In this document: in pieces, positions 51,445-59,949 of the stretch
How positions within the stretch are numbered: the first letter of the stretch is position 1
How the letters are laid out: each line of letters starts with the position of its first letter
Assembly: GCA_012798265.1 (NCBI GenBank)
Contig: JAAZNM010000001.1
Span: 186,001-250,000 of the forward strand
From: Candidatus Roizmanbacteria bacterium
Lineage (GTDB): Bacteria > Patescibacteriota > Microgenomatia > UBA1406 > GWC2-37-13
DNA: 64,000 nt
Direction: 5' to 3'
The notes under the pieces: model-generated
The model's input: only the letters and a program-made list of their open reading frames with translations
Databases searched by the model: none
What the model was told of the DNA's origin: nothing
Program-made: the position numbers and the translations under genes

Positions 51445-52410
51445 ATGTTTAAAAAATATTCTTCGGTTATCGTCACCGGATCGATGGCTTATGATGACAT
51501 CATGGACTTTCCTGGTTTTTTTAAAGACTATCTGCACCCGGACAAACTTCATCAGATAAACGTATCTTTTGTCTTGGATAAAATTGAAAAACAGATCGGT
51601 GGTACCGGCACTAACATTGCCTATAATCTTAAACTTGTCCTTGGAGGCGACAAAGTACCGGTGATTCTTCTTGGGGCTGTCGGCAAAGACGGTCAGGAAT
51701 TCATTCGTTTTTTGAAAAAAAATCGCTGTGACACAAAAGGAATTATCGTTGACAAAAAACTCTATACGGCTACCGGAAAAGTCATCACTGATAAAAACGA
51801 TAACCAGATCTGGGGATTCTATTACGGCGCCTCACAAACGGCATCCAAACACCAATTAAAAAAATACGCCGATAGCGACAGTCTTGTTTTTATATCCGCC
51901 AATCATCCGAAAGCCTTTCTTCATTTTCAAAAACAGGCCATAGCCGGGGAGTATGATTATTTTTACGACCCGGGTATGTCACTTACCTGGATTACCGATA
52001 AGGACTTGAAAGAAGGCGTCTTTAATTCAAAGTTTTTAGTAGGCAACGATTATGAGATAGCCATGATCTGTAAAAGATTAAAAATTGACGTAAAAAATCT
52101 TGTCAAAAAGGCGATAAACGTCGTTACTACCTTAGGAGAAAAAGGCGTGTGTTACGAATACTCGGAAAAAAATCTCTATAAAAAAATTGTCGTTCCGGCT
52201 TTTCCGGTAAGAAATGTTCTTGATCCGACCGGCGCCGGAGATGCTTGGCGGGCCGGATTTACCGCCGGTATCATAAAAGACTGCTCGCTTACGGACTGTT
52301 TGAAGTTGGGTAACGTAATGGCCAGCTTTGCCATCGAAACTTACGGAACCGTCAACCATCATCCAGATCAAAAAGCAATTACTGATCGTAGTTTGTTAAT
52401 TTCGGCGTAA
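51445..52410 (+). CDS. PfkB-family kinase, adenosine kinase-like
   Basis: 321 aa ribokinase fold. Residues 10-20 VTGSMAYDDIM are the usual N-terminal motif with GSMxxDxx, IGGTGTNIAYNLKLV is the substrate lid, and DPTGAGDAWRAGF (about 261-273) is the PfkB signature with catalytic Asp. The family covers adenosine, ribose and fructose kinases. Pairing with ahcY, which releases adenosine, favours adenosine salvage to AMP. The gene overlaps the convergent MFS gene by 32 bp. Confidence 0.85.
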   Translation: MFKKYSSVIVTGSMAYDDIMDFPGFFKDYLHPDKLHQINVSFVLDKIEKQIGGTGTNIAYNLKLVLGGDKVPVILLGAVGKDGQEFIRFLKKNRCDTKGIIVDKKLYTATGKVITDKNDNQIWGFYYGASQTASKHQLKKYADSDSLVFISANHPKAFLHFQKQAIAGEYDYFYDPGMSLTWITDKDLKEGVFNSKFLVGNDYEIAMICKRLKIDVKNLVKKAINVVTTLGEKGVCYEYSEKNLYKKIVVPAFPVRNVLDPTGAGDAWRAGFTAGIIKDCSLTDCLKLGNVMASFAIETYGTVNHHPDQKAITDRSLLISA

Positions 52411-53599
52411 CCAAACCTATAATCAAAGTGCTGATTATCGCCCCAACTCCGCCTATGACAACCGATATGGGCGCACCGATAAATGAAGCCATGACCCCTG
52501 CCTCAACTTCACCCAACTCTGGTCCTCCATAAAAAAATATCATGCTAACCGACGACATTCTTCCCCGGATATAATCGGGAGTATTCAATTGCCTAATCGT
52601 GTTTCTGATAGTTGAACTGATCACATCGGCAAAGCCGGTTATTGCCAAAAAAACAAAGGAAAGAAAAAACAATTTGGATAGACCAAAAAAAAGAGTCGCC
52701 AGCCCGTAAACAATTACGGCTACCAAAATCAGTCTTCCCTGATGGCGAATTTTTTCCATAAAAGACAGACAAATTCCGGCTGCCGCTCCTCCTATAGCTG
52801 AAGCGGCCGATAAAAAACCATATCCTTGGGCACCTACTTTTAAAATATCTTTGGCAAAAATAGGAAGGAGAACATTACCCGAAGCAAAAAAAGTCGCAAA
52901 GAAATCCAAAAACATAGTGGAACAAATAAGCGGTGATTTGAAGACAAAAGAAAAACCTTCTTTAATCGAGAACAAGGAAAGTTTACGATTTGAATAAATC
53001 TGGTTAACCGACCCTATTTCAAGAAGAACAAAGATAATCGCCAAAAAAGAAATCGCATTGAATAAATAGACCGATCCTATATTAAACCCGGCGATCATCA
53101 ACCCTCCTATACCCGGACCGATAATCGCGCTTAACCGCCACATGACATTAATGAGGCTTGAAGCATTGGCAAAATATTTTTCCGGTAAAAGCAAAGGCAT
53201 AAACGACTGTCTGGCCGGAATATCAATTGCCATCGCTATGGCATTGATGAAAATAATCACATAAATCATCAATGGATTGATAATATTCAGATAGGTCAAT
53301 ATTGTTAACGATATGGCGCAAACAGTCATGATCGTCTGGGCTACCAAGATAAGCTTTCTCCGGTTGTGAATATCGGCTAACACCCCGGTAAAAGGAGCCA
53401 GAAGTATTATCGGAACAATCTTTACCAAACCTATCATTGCCAAAGAAAGAGCTGACTTGGTCAAAAGGTAAATATGCCAGTTTATCGCCGTCACCTGCAT
53501 CATTGATCCAATTGAGGAGATAAAAAGCCCTATCCATACCAAACGAAAATTCCTGAATCTTAGGGTAATAAAAGGAGAGTGATTGTCTTTTTTTTCCAT
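52379..53599 (-). CDS. MFS transporter (drug/metabolite exporter type)
   Basis: 406 aa with 12 membrane helices. FRLVWIGLFISSIGSMMQVTAINWHIYLLT is helix 1-2 of the DHA3/enterobactin-exporter-type MFS, with GVLADIHNRRKLIL matching the GxxxDxxxRRxxL loop motif. IIGPGIGGLMIAG is motif C of exporters. Efflux of small molecules is the likely role; the substrate is unknown. Shares the 3' end with the convergent kinase gene. Confidence 0.9.
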   Translation of the reverse strand: MEKKDNHSPFITLRFRNFRLVWIGLFISSIGSMMQVTAINWHIYLLTKSALSLAMIGLVKIVPIILLAPFTGVLADIHNRRKLILVAQTIMTVCAISLTILTYLNIINPLMIYVIIFINAIAMAIDIPARQSFMPLLLPEKYFANASSLINVMWRLSAIIGPGIGGLMIAGFNIGSVYLFNAISFLAIIFVLLEIGSVNQIYSNRKLSLFSIKEGFSFVFKSPLICSTMFLDFFATFFASGNVLLPIFAKDILKVGAQGYGFLSAASAIGGAAAGICLSFMEKIRHQGRLILVAVIVYGLATLFFGLSKLFFLSFVFLAITGFADVISSTIRNTIRQLNTPDYIRGRMSSVSMIFFYGGPELGEVEAGVMASFIGAPISVVIGGVGAIISTLIIGLVTPKLTNYDQ

Positions 53600-53708
53600 A
53601 GAGATAGCTTACTGGTATTTGCCGAAGTAAGAAGTATAATCCTTTGTTTTCTTCCTGTAAAGACTCAGTTTGTATTAATGACCTTTAAATGATAAAATTC
53701 TTAAAAAT

Positions 53709-54635
53709 ATGAATATAGAGCGTGTTGGTAATCCAATTACTGAAAGTAAACGATATCTGCAAACTCTTACCCTAGCCCGAGATTGGTACGAAAGTAGGGG
53801 ATTACAACCTATATTTGTCGGAGGTGTCATCGCCAAAACTCTTAATTTAGCTTCCATACAGCAAAGTTGTATCAATCATAAAGAAAGAACAATCACGATA
53901 CCGGTTGATAAAAACACTTATACTTTAAGGAGAAAAGATGGAACTTTTGACGATTTTGATATCATAGTCCAACACCCCAGTCAAGATCATGTTCAAACAA
54001 CGATTAAAGAACTGGAACAGCATCTGCATAAAGAAGAGCTTGATGACCACTTTGTCAGTACGGAAGCCGTAAGATATGATCATTGGAATCCAAAAAGAAA
54101 CAAACTTACTCAGATGGTATCGGGATTGGAAGTTACGGATAATCTATTACGTTTTACCTTCGGAGAACTGTCTTCCGATCCTATTCCTCAAGCGACTATG
54201 GAAAGGTGGACCTACGACTTTGTTGATAACGGATTAAGTTTTTTGAGTTTGCCAAGTCTAAACCCCGCGTTTTTCGGTTTCCGATATCTTATGAGACTAC
54301 CTCTTAGCCAAACGGGGGGACTACGAGCCAAAGACCGTGTTACCAAAATAGATGAAAATACAAATAAGAGCACCAACAAAATTCACACTCTGATGAAACT
54401 GCGCGAGAAAGCTTTGTTAACCGGCGCGGAACAAGGTATCGTTTACGATCAATCTGCTTGGCAAGATTTTATTATCAAACTTCAAAAACCCCAATATCAT
54501 GATCCGATCACCCACATGAAATCTGAGTTAATGAATTTGTGGTGGAACCAGCTTGGATTTTTGTCTACCGCAATCGCTCATGGAGAAGGAGTTTTCAAAC
54601 AAGTCGCCAAATTGGGTAATAAATTCGTAGGTTAA
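53709..54635 (+). CDS. Nucleotidyltransferase-like protein of unknown function
   Basis: 308 aa, soluble. IFVGGVIAKTLN (about 38-49) and FDDFDIIVQHP (about 80-90) recall the G-G and D-x-D elements of MNT/Pol-beta nucleotidyltransferases, spaced a little wider than normal. The C-terminal half is helical (LGFLSTAIAHGEGVFKQVAK). This call rests on two short motifs only. TAAAAT lies 10 nt before the ATG. Monocistronic, 25 nt before a convergent ATP-grasp gene. Confidence 0.55.
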   Translation: MNIERVGNPITESKRYLQTLTLARDWYESRGLQPIFVGGVIAKTLNLASIQQSCINHKERTITIPVDKNTYTLRRKDGTFDDFDIIVQHPSQDHVQTTIKELEQHLHKEELDDHFVSTEAVRYDHWNPKRNKLTQMVSGLEVTDNLLRFTFGELSSDPIPQATMERWTYDFVDNGLSFLSLPSLNPAFFGFRYLMRLPLSQTGGLRAKDRVTKIDENTNKSTNKIHTLMKLREKALLTGAEQGIVYDQSAWQDFIIKLQKPQYHDPITHMKSELMNLWWNQLGFLSTAIAHGEGVFKQVAKLGNKFVG

Positions 54636-54660
54636 TTATATAAAATAACCCATTATATCG

Positions 54661-55764
54661 CTAGAAATAATCCCTAAAATCGATTGCCAGTAACTTATTC
54701 AATTCTTCTTTACTTCTTTTTTCAACATAAGCAATACCGAAGGCAGGATTTTTTTTATAGTCAAGTTCATAAAAATGCAATACGTTACCTAAGTCTTTTT
54801 TAAGTTTTCCGTAATCTGGTTTATGTTTTTCCAAATTAATCCCGATTCCGTTGTAGCACAAAACCCAGCCGTAATATTTCCCTTGATGTTGTTTTAGTAT
54901 TTTTTTCCAGTCGGGTTTTTTTCCGGCAAAAAAATATTCAAAAGGCTCAATGCCATAACCGTAATAGGGGAGATCGGCTACCCCAAAACCGCCGAACCGG
55001 GGGACATTCCATTCGATCGGAATAAGCCTTCCTTGTTTTTCCCTGAACTCGGCATGAACGGCAAGGTTTTTTATGCCCAGCGTTCTGTTGAAATGAGTAA
55101 AGATTTTAAGTATCTGTCCGGAAAATTTTTCATATATCTTATCGCAGGTATAATATAAAAGATGAAAATAATCTTTTATCTTCGACATCGGATGATGACA
55201 AAAATTGACGATGATCGGCGATCCCTGTTCGTCGTAAAATACGTCAAAGGTATACTCCTCGCCGCCGATAAACTCTTCTATCAAAAAATCGTCTTTCGTA
55301 AAGACGTCTTTTGAAAAAAAATCCGATGATTTTTGTATCTCTTTTTTAAGCTCCTTGGCGATTTTTTTTAAATCGGTCGTACTGTCAATCTCCCTGACTG
55401 CCGCTCCGAAAAAACCTTTTTGGGGTTTGATTACGTATTTTTTGTTTTTTGGAAGTTTTACAAAAGGTAGCTTGTCAATCGTTACCTGCTCGAAATAAAA
55501 ATCAGGATAAATACTTTTCAATAAAAGCCGGCACTTGTATTTGTTTTTTATGTTGTCGACCTTATCTCTGGTTTCTTCATCGGCGATCTTCCCCAAGATT
55601 ATCGGTACCGACGTCTCATCCGGAGCATAAATTTTGTCTTTTTTGCCGAAACATATATCTGACGACTGCAATCTCCCTTCAGTCATCACGACAAAACCGG
55701 CTTTGGTTTTGTATCCGTCAAACAAAGGAGAGGTAAAATTTTTTCCGGTAATTATGTATTTCAT
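54661..55764 (-). CDS. ATP-grasp domain protein
   Basis: 367 aa. The central part has the ATP-grasp folds: KKYVIKPQKGFFGAAVREID (about 105-124; Lys and glycine loop), FLIEEFIGGEEYTFDVFYDE (about 158-177) and IPIEWNVPRFGGFGVADL with the metal-binding E-x-N pair. It ligates a carboxylate to an amino or related nucleophile using ATP; relatives make peptides, cell-wall links or amino-acid ligations. Start codon directly follows the stop of the Cys-rich gene (TAG-ATG), and a TATAAT 9 nt before it gives it an extra promoter. Confidence 0.82.
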   Translation of the reverse strand: MKYIITGKNFTSPLFDGYKTKAGFVVMTEGRLQSSDICFGKKDKIYAPDETSVPIILGKIADEETRDKVDNIKNKYKCRLLLKSIYPDFYFEQVTIDKLPFVKLPKNKKYVIKPQKGFFGAAVREIDSTTDLKKIAKELKKEIQKSSDFFSKDVFTKDDFLIEEFIGGEEYTFDVFYDEQGSPIIVNFCHHPMSKIKDYFHLLYYTCDKIYEKFSGQILKIFTHFNRTLGIKNLAVHAEFREKQGRLIPIEWNVPRFGGFGVADLPYYGYGIEPFEYFFAGKKPDWKKILKQHQGKYYGWVLCYNGIGINLEKHKPDYGKLKKDLGNVLHFYELDYKKNPAFGIAYVEKRSKEELNKLLAIDFRDYF

Positions 55765-55950
55765 CTATAAATTATTATAACTGCTTTTACAGTTTTTACC
55801 TGCCTTATACCGTTTACACGAATCCGCAAAAGGACAGCCCGAACAATAACCGCGACTATCCCGGGAGAACGTCTTTTTGAGCAGACGACAGATATAACAT
55901 ATCGCCGAAAAAACGATAACGGCAGACAGCATTATTTCGATAACAGTCAT
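55765..55950 (-). CDS. FeoB-associated Cys-rich membrane protein
   Basis: 61 aa. One membrane helix (3-22) and then GYCSGCPFADSCKRYKAGKNC, a C-x2-C-x5-C-x8-C cluster like those of FeoB-associated cysteine-rich proteins. It may bind Fe-S or ferrous iron and help FeoB. The ATG is 1 nt from the feoB stop. It was recognised by its frame, not by length: the longer frame upstream of this ATG is a shadow of feoB. Confidence 0.8.
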   Translation of the reverse strand: MTVIEIMLSAVIVFSAICYICRLLKKTFSRDSRGYCSGCPFADSCKRYKAGKNCKSSYNNL

Positions 55951-55951
55951 A

Positions 55952-57751
55952 TTAAGAAAAACCCAGCAACTTTCCGCCCTGGTATATAAAAAAACTGACA
56001 ATCCAAGCGACAAAGGTCGTATAAACGACCGTAAACAAAGGCCACTTCCATGAGTTGGTTTCTTTCTTAATGGCCGCCAGCACGGCAATGCAGGGAATAT
56101 ACAGCAGGGCGAAAACCATGAAAGAATAGGCGGCCAAAGGCGTAAAATCATGCCGCAAAGCTGCTTCCAAACTTGAACCGGCCTTATATAAAGTACCGAA
56201 AGCGCTAACCACCACCTCCTTGGCAACCAATCCAAACATTAGGGCGGTCGTTGATTTCCAATTACCGAACCCAAGAGGTCTGAAAAAAGGTGTTAATGTC
56301 TGTCCGATTAATCCGAAATAGCTTTTTTCAGATCCGTATTCGACGCCGGCGGGAAAACTCGCCAGAACCCAGATTATCACGGAAAAGGCAAGGATAAGCG
56401 TTCCGGCCCTTTTTATAAAAAGCCAAACCCTTGTCCATACGTGGAGAACAATTCCGGTAAGCGAAGGCAATCGGTAGGGAGGCAGTTCGATAAAAAACGG
56501 CGAAGCCTCTTTTTTCACGAACAATCTTTGGAAGAGCAATCCGGAAAGGATGGCCACGATTATCCCCATAACATATAAGGAAAAGATAACCCAACCTTGG
56601 TTGTCGGCAAAAAAAATACCGGTAAATAGTACGTATATGGGTAGACGGGCGGCACAAGAGACAAAAGGATTAATTAATATCGCCAACAATCTGTCTCTTT
56701 CGTTTTCCAAGGTTTTGGTGGCTATAATCCCGGGGACGTTACAACCGAACCCCAAAATTAAAGAAATAAACGCCTTTCCGTGCAAACCAAGCTTCATCAT
56801 GAGAAAATCCATGACATAAGCCACCCTTGCCATATAACCGCTATCCTCAAAAACGCTGATAAAAAAGTAGAGAAATCCTATGACCGGAACAAAGGTCAGC
56901 ACACCGCCAACACCGCTGACAATCCCTTCGGTAATCAAGGAGATAAACAACTTCGAAGCCCCCAACCGCCTCAAAAACGAATCGACATCAACCGCCAGAA
57001 GATTAAGGATCCGTTCCAACATATTTTCAAGCGGCGCCGACAGGGAAAAAGACACCTGAAAAACAACCAGCATTATGACCAAAAAAATCGGGATACCGAG
57101 GTATTTGTTAGTCACGATCCGGTCTATTTTTTCCTCAAGACCGGTTACCGTCGGCTTTTTATTCCGAAAGATTGCCTTATTGACCAAGTCCTTAATATAG
57201 CGATACCGTTCACTCGGCAAAAAACCAATGTTTTTTAATGAGGGTGTTTTTTTCCTGTCCGCGATTATTTCATCTAACAACCCTATCAATGATTTTTTGT
57301 TCCTCGAATCAATGGGGATAACCGGAATTCCAAGAACCTCCGACAACAGTACGACATTGACCGATATGCCTTGCTTTTCGGCAGACTGGTTCATGTTGAG
57401 AGCCAAAATCAACGGTTTTTTAAGGTCAATCAATTGGGTCGTCAGATAAAGGTTGCGTACCAGATTTTGAGCGTCGACTATCTGAACGATTGTATCGCTT
57501 CTGTCGTTTGACAGGAAATCCGATACGACCGATTCTTCTTCGGTATAGGGATAAAGGCTGTACGAACCGGGCAGGTCGACTATTTTGATGGTTTTACCTT
57601 TATGGACAAACGATCCTTCCTTTTTTTCAACGGTCTTGCCCGGCCAGTTACCCACATGTTGACGAGCCCCGGTTAAAGAGTTGAAAAGAGTCGACTTTCC
57701 GACATTCGGGTTACCTATCAAACATATGTTCAGCTGGTTTTTTTTCTCCAT
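55952..57751 (-). CDS. feoB: Ferrous iron transporter FeoB with altered G4 motif
   Basis: 599 aa, shorter than E. coli FeoB (about 770). The N-terminal GTPase has G1 GNPNVGKS (13-20), G3 DLPG (59-62) and a deviant G4: NMNQ (119-122) in place of NMxD. The helical domain follows, then a polytopic permease (about 215-590) with the two FeoB gate repeats, including GFGCNVPGI. Imports Fe2+ across the membrane. Missing Asp in G4 would weaken guanine specificity. Operon dtxR-feoA-feoB-Cys-rich, with feoA overlapping by 41 bp. Confidence 0.94.
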   Translation of the reverse strand: MEKKNQLNICLIGNPNVGKSTLFNSLTGARQHVGNWPGKTVEKKEGSFVHKGKTIKIVDLPGSYSLYPYTEEESVVSDFLSNDRSDTIVQIVDAQNLVRNLYLTTQLIDLKKPLILALNMNQSAEKQGISVNVVLLSEVLGIPVIPIDSRNKKSLIGLLDEIIADRKKTPSLKNIGFLPSERYRYIKDLVNKAIFRNKKPTVTGLEEKIDRIVTNKYLGIPIFLVIMLVVFQVSFSLSAPLENMLERILNLLAVDVDSFLRRLGASKLFISLITEGIVSGVGGVLTFVPVIGFLYFFISVFEDSGYMARVAYVMDFLMMKLGLHGKAFISLILGFGCNVPGIIATKTLENERDRLLAILINPFVSCAARLPIYVLFTGIFFADNQGWVIFSLYVMGIIVAILSGLLFQRLFVKKEASPFFIELPPYRLPSLTGIVLHVWTRVWLFIKRAGTLILAFSVIIWVLASFPAGVEYGSEKSYFGLIGQTLTPFFRPLGFGNWKSTTALMFGLVAKEVVVSAFGTLYKAGSSLEAALRHDFTPLAAYSFMVFALLYIPCIAVLAAIKKETNSWKWPLFTVVYTTFVAWIVSFFIYQGGKLLGFS

Positions 57752-57959
57752 AGATCTTAAAAGCCTCTCCTTTCCCGATAGCTATTTTTGAGTCAAATAT
57801 TCTAATTATCAAAGGACCCCACCGGTCGTTTTTCAGTATCTTTATTTCGGCTCCCTCATAAATGCCCAGTTCTGAAAGCCTAAGGTTAAAATTCCGGCCG
57901 CAATCTATGGAAACGATGTTAACAATATCTCCTTTTTTGAAATCGATTATCGGACTCAT
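57711..57959 (-). CDS. feoA: FeoA-like SH3-domain protein
   Basis: 82 aa. [39 protein letters not shown] (in part) is the FeoA domain, an SH3-like fold that interacts with FeoB; the GP in [19 protein letters not shown] is family-typical. Lies 1 nt after the repressor gene and overlaps feoB by 41 bp, so all are translated from one mRNA. Cytoplasmic accessory of ferrous iron uptake. Confidence 0.92.
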   Translation of the reverse strand: MSPIIDFKKGDIVNIVSIDCGRNFNLRLSELGIYEGAEIKILKNDRWGPLIIRIFDSKIAIGKGEAFKIYGEKKPAEHMFDR

Positions 57960-57960
57960 A

Positions 57961-58377
57961 TTATTTTTTCAATCTAGGTATGGTATGTCCGCAAGGACAC
58001 AGTTTCGGGCAACCCAAAAAACCGTCGAGTTTTTTGGCGGTCTCGTAAGAAATCGCATGCTCCAACCTGTGGGCTTCCTCATGTATTTTTTTTCTGTCAA
58101 GCTTAAGTGTTTGTATAAGAAAAACTTCGACGATTCTGTGTTTATAGATAAGCATCTGAGCTTCTTTTTTTCCTTTGCTGGTCAGTTTTACTTCGGAGTA
58201 ATAATCGGCGTTAACCAACTTGTTTTTGTCAAGCAACTTAAGCATTTTGGAAACAGCCGCTTTACTGATATCAAGGTCACGGGCAATCGCGATAGATCTG
58301 ACGTCATCGCTATCGGTTTTTTCGATATGCGAGTATATAGCTTTCAAATAGTCCTCCTGGTTCCTCGTATTAATCAT
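57961..58377 (-). CDS. DtxR/MntR-family metal-dependent repressor
   Basis: 138 aa. Winged helix-turn-helix at about 8-70 (DYLKAIYSHIE, AIARDLDISKAAVSKMLKLLDKNKLV) and the dimerization/metal domain with HRIVEVFLIQTL and HRLEHAISYETAKKLDGFLGCPKLCPCGHTIP (in part), where Cys and His residues form metal sites. It lacks the C-terminal SH3 domain of full DtxR. It senses iron (or manganese) and would repress the feo operon it heads. The start codon touches a perfect 26-bp palindrome (58378-58403). Confidence 0.93.
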   Translation of the reverse strand: MINTRNQEDYLKAIYSHIEKTDSDDVRSIAIARDLDISKAAVSKMLKLLDKNKLVNADYYSEVKLTSKGKKEAQMLIYKHRIVEVFLIQTLKLDRKKIHEEAHRLEHAISYETAKKLDGFLGCPKLCPCGHTIPRLKK

Positions 58378-58403
58378 AATAAGTTAACTATAGTTAACTT
58401 ATT
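58378..58403. promoter_or_regulatory. Perfect 26-bp palindromic operator at dtxR-feo promoter
   Basis: The centre is AGTTAACTATAGTTAACT and the perfect symmetry runs three to four bases further on each side. TATAGT within it, 9 nt before the ATG at 58377, is a plausible -10 box, so a bound repressor would cover the promoter. Architecture resembles DtxR/IdeR/MntR boxes in spacing; the exact consensus is not the mycobacterial one. Confidence 0.8.
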
Positions 58404-58459
58404 AAACCACAACCTGTCGATAAAATCAAGGAATTTTTAATAGTATTTCGGTAAACGAA

Positions 58460-59098
58460 TCATTTTTTGCACAATACTGTAAAAATGTCGGAAGACTTGT
58501 CTTCCTCTCGACCGACAGAGGAAAAAATGATTTGAAACCCTACCGAAGAAAGAACTTTTTTTATTTCCGGTAAAGAATAAAAAGAAAGATAATAATATAT
58601 GCTGTTGTTTTTATCAGTTTTTATACGGTGCCAACCGGTTTTATTGTCGGATATTATTTCAAAACTGCTCTGGAATATCCCACCTTTAGGCAATATACGA
58701 TATATTGATCCCAATACTTTTTTTATGCTTCTTTTTGGAAGATTCATTAAGGACAGATGCTCGTGGATCCCGTTCGGGTTCAAGATCTTGTATTTTTCTA
58801 GATTAAGTAAATCATCGACGATAAATATCAGGTTCGGATTGACCTGCCTGGCTATCTTTATTGATTCGGAAGAAACGTCTATTCCGTAAGTCAAAAAACC
58901 TTTTCTTTTTAAGTAAGCCGCTTCCAAACCAAAACCGCATCCGATATCTATGACGGATCCTTTTTTTGGCAGATGTTCCATGAATTTTTTCAGCTTTTTT
59001 CTATACCTGAGATTGTATCGGCCGATTTTTTTGTTTTTGAGGCCTAAAGCCACGGCATCATAAAGAATGGCGGCTTGCAGCGATGGATTTTTGTTCAT
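58460..59098 (-). CDS. SAM-dependent methyltransferase
   Basis: 212 aa. Motif I is SVIDIGCGFGLEAAYLKRKGF (about 54-74), then YGIDVSSESIKIAR, and NLPKRSIKKVLGSIYRILPKGGIFQSSF with the post-motif acidic residues. A soluble class I enzyme of the methyltransferase 11/25 type. Its neighbours to the right (HprK-like kinase, radical SAM/SPASM) raise the chance that the substrate is a peptide, but a small molecule is equally possible. Divergent from the kinase; the 68-bp gap has TATAAT boxes for both directions. Confidence 0.85.
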   Translation of the reverse strand: MNKNPSLQAAILYDAVALGLKNKKIGRYNLRYRKKLKKFMEHLPKKGSVIDIGCGFGLEAAYLKRKGFLTYGIDVSSESIKIARQVNPNLIFIVDDLLNLEKYKILNPNGIHEHLSLMNLPKRSIKKVLGSIYRILPKGGIFQSSFEIISDNKTGWHRIKTDKNNSIYYYLSFYSLPEIKKVLSSVGFQIIFSSVGREEDKSSDIFTVLCKK

Positions 59099-59166
59099 TT
59101 ATTATATTTATTATAATAAACTCAGTTTGACCGAAAAAATCCAAATATTTAATTGCAGTATCAAAG

Positions 59167-59949
59167 ATGGCAGATGAAGAATTTATTCGTATAGCCGGCT
59201 TCAATATTCAGCTGATCTTTTGTAGAACCAATTTTTCGTTTTTTAAAAGAAGAGTCCGGCAAGAAATCAATGAATACGTTAAAGGATTCATATCTTTAAA
59301 AAAACCAAAAAAAATTCACTATCGCGTTAAATTTGTCGAGAACAAGAAAACGACAATTTTTGATAAATCCGGCCAGGTTTTTATTCATTTTTACGGAAAA
59401 AAAGAAAATTCCCTGACGACTCATTATTACATTAATGATTTTCTATTTAATTTTATTTTGAGGAATATTCTTTATATATTATTAAAAAACGAGGGAATCA
59501 TACTGCATTGTTCCGCTGTCAAAATCAAAAAAAGCGCGGTATTGTTTTTAGGGAACTCCAGCGCCGGCAAATCAACTATCGTATCGCTCCTTAAGGGGAA
59601 ATATCCTCCATTGGCCGATGATCTCGGTATTTTAAAAAGGGAGGATGGCAAGTATTACTTTTACCAGACTCCTTTTTTGGAAAAAAATATGAATTTTGAA
59701 AAAAATTCCGAAAAAACTATCGTCAAAGAGGTCTATTTTATTAAAAAGGCGGAGTCGATACGGGCACGAAGGATTACCGGTCGCGATCAGATACTCGAAA
59801 AACTACTTCCCCAAGTTCTTTTTGAAAACAAAAGCAATCATTTGCCCTCGTTAAAATTCTTAATGGACTTTGGATCTTCATTCCCTGATTTTTTTACCCT
59901 TAATTTTCCTAAAAATACGGAAGCTCTCACTGAATTTTTCATGTCTTAG
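59167..59949 (+). CDS. HPr-kinase-like P-loop kinase
   Basis: 260 aa. Walker A GNSSAGKST (129-137) follows the family phrase IILHCSAVKIKKSAVLFLG (in part), and PLADDLGIL (148-156) gives the acidic pair of HprK/P-loop kinases that phosphorylate serine. The first 100 residues lack the DRTGG-type N-domain of true HprK; the protein resembles the HprK-like kinases beside lasso-peptide, PqqD and SPASM genes. It could phosphorylate a peptide or act as a scaffold. Overlaps the convergent radical SAM gene by 72 bp. Confidence 0.82.
   Translation: MADEEFIRIAGFNIQLIFCRTNFSFFKRRVRQEINEYVKGFISLKKPKKIHYRVKFVENKKTTIFDKSGQVFIHFYGKKENSLTTHYYINDFLFNFILRNILYILLKNEGIILHCSAVKIKKSAVLFLGNSSAGKSTIVSLLKGKYPPLADDLGILKREDGKYYFYQTPFLEKNMNFEKNSEKTIVKEVYFIKKAESIRARRITGRDQILEKLLPQVLFENKSNHLPSLKFLMDFGSSFPDFFTLNFPKNTEALTEFFMS

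Noticed and set aside
55768-56235. Longer frame running through the end of feoB into the Cys-rich gene
   Set aside because: Upstream of the ATG at 55950 the frame is only a shadow of feoB; only the last 61 codons are kept as a gene.
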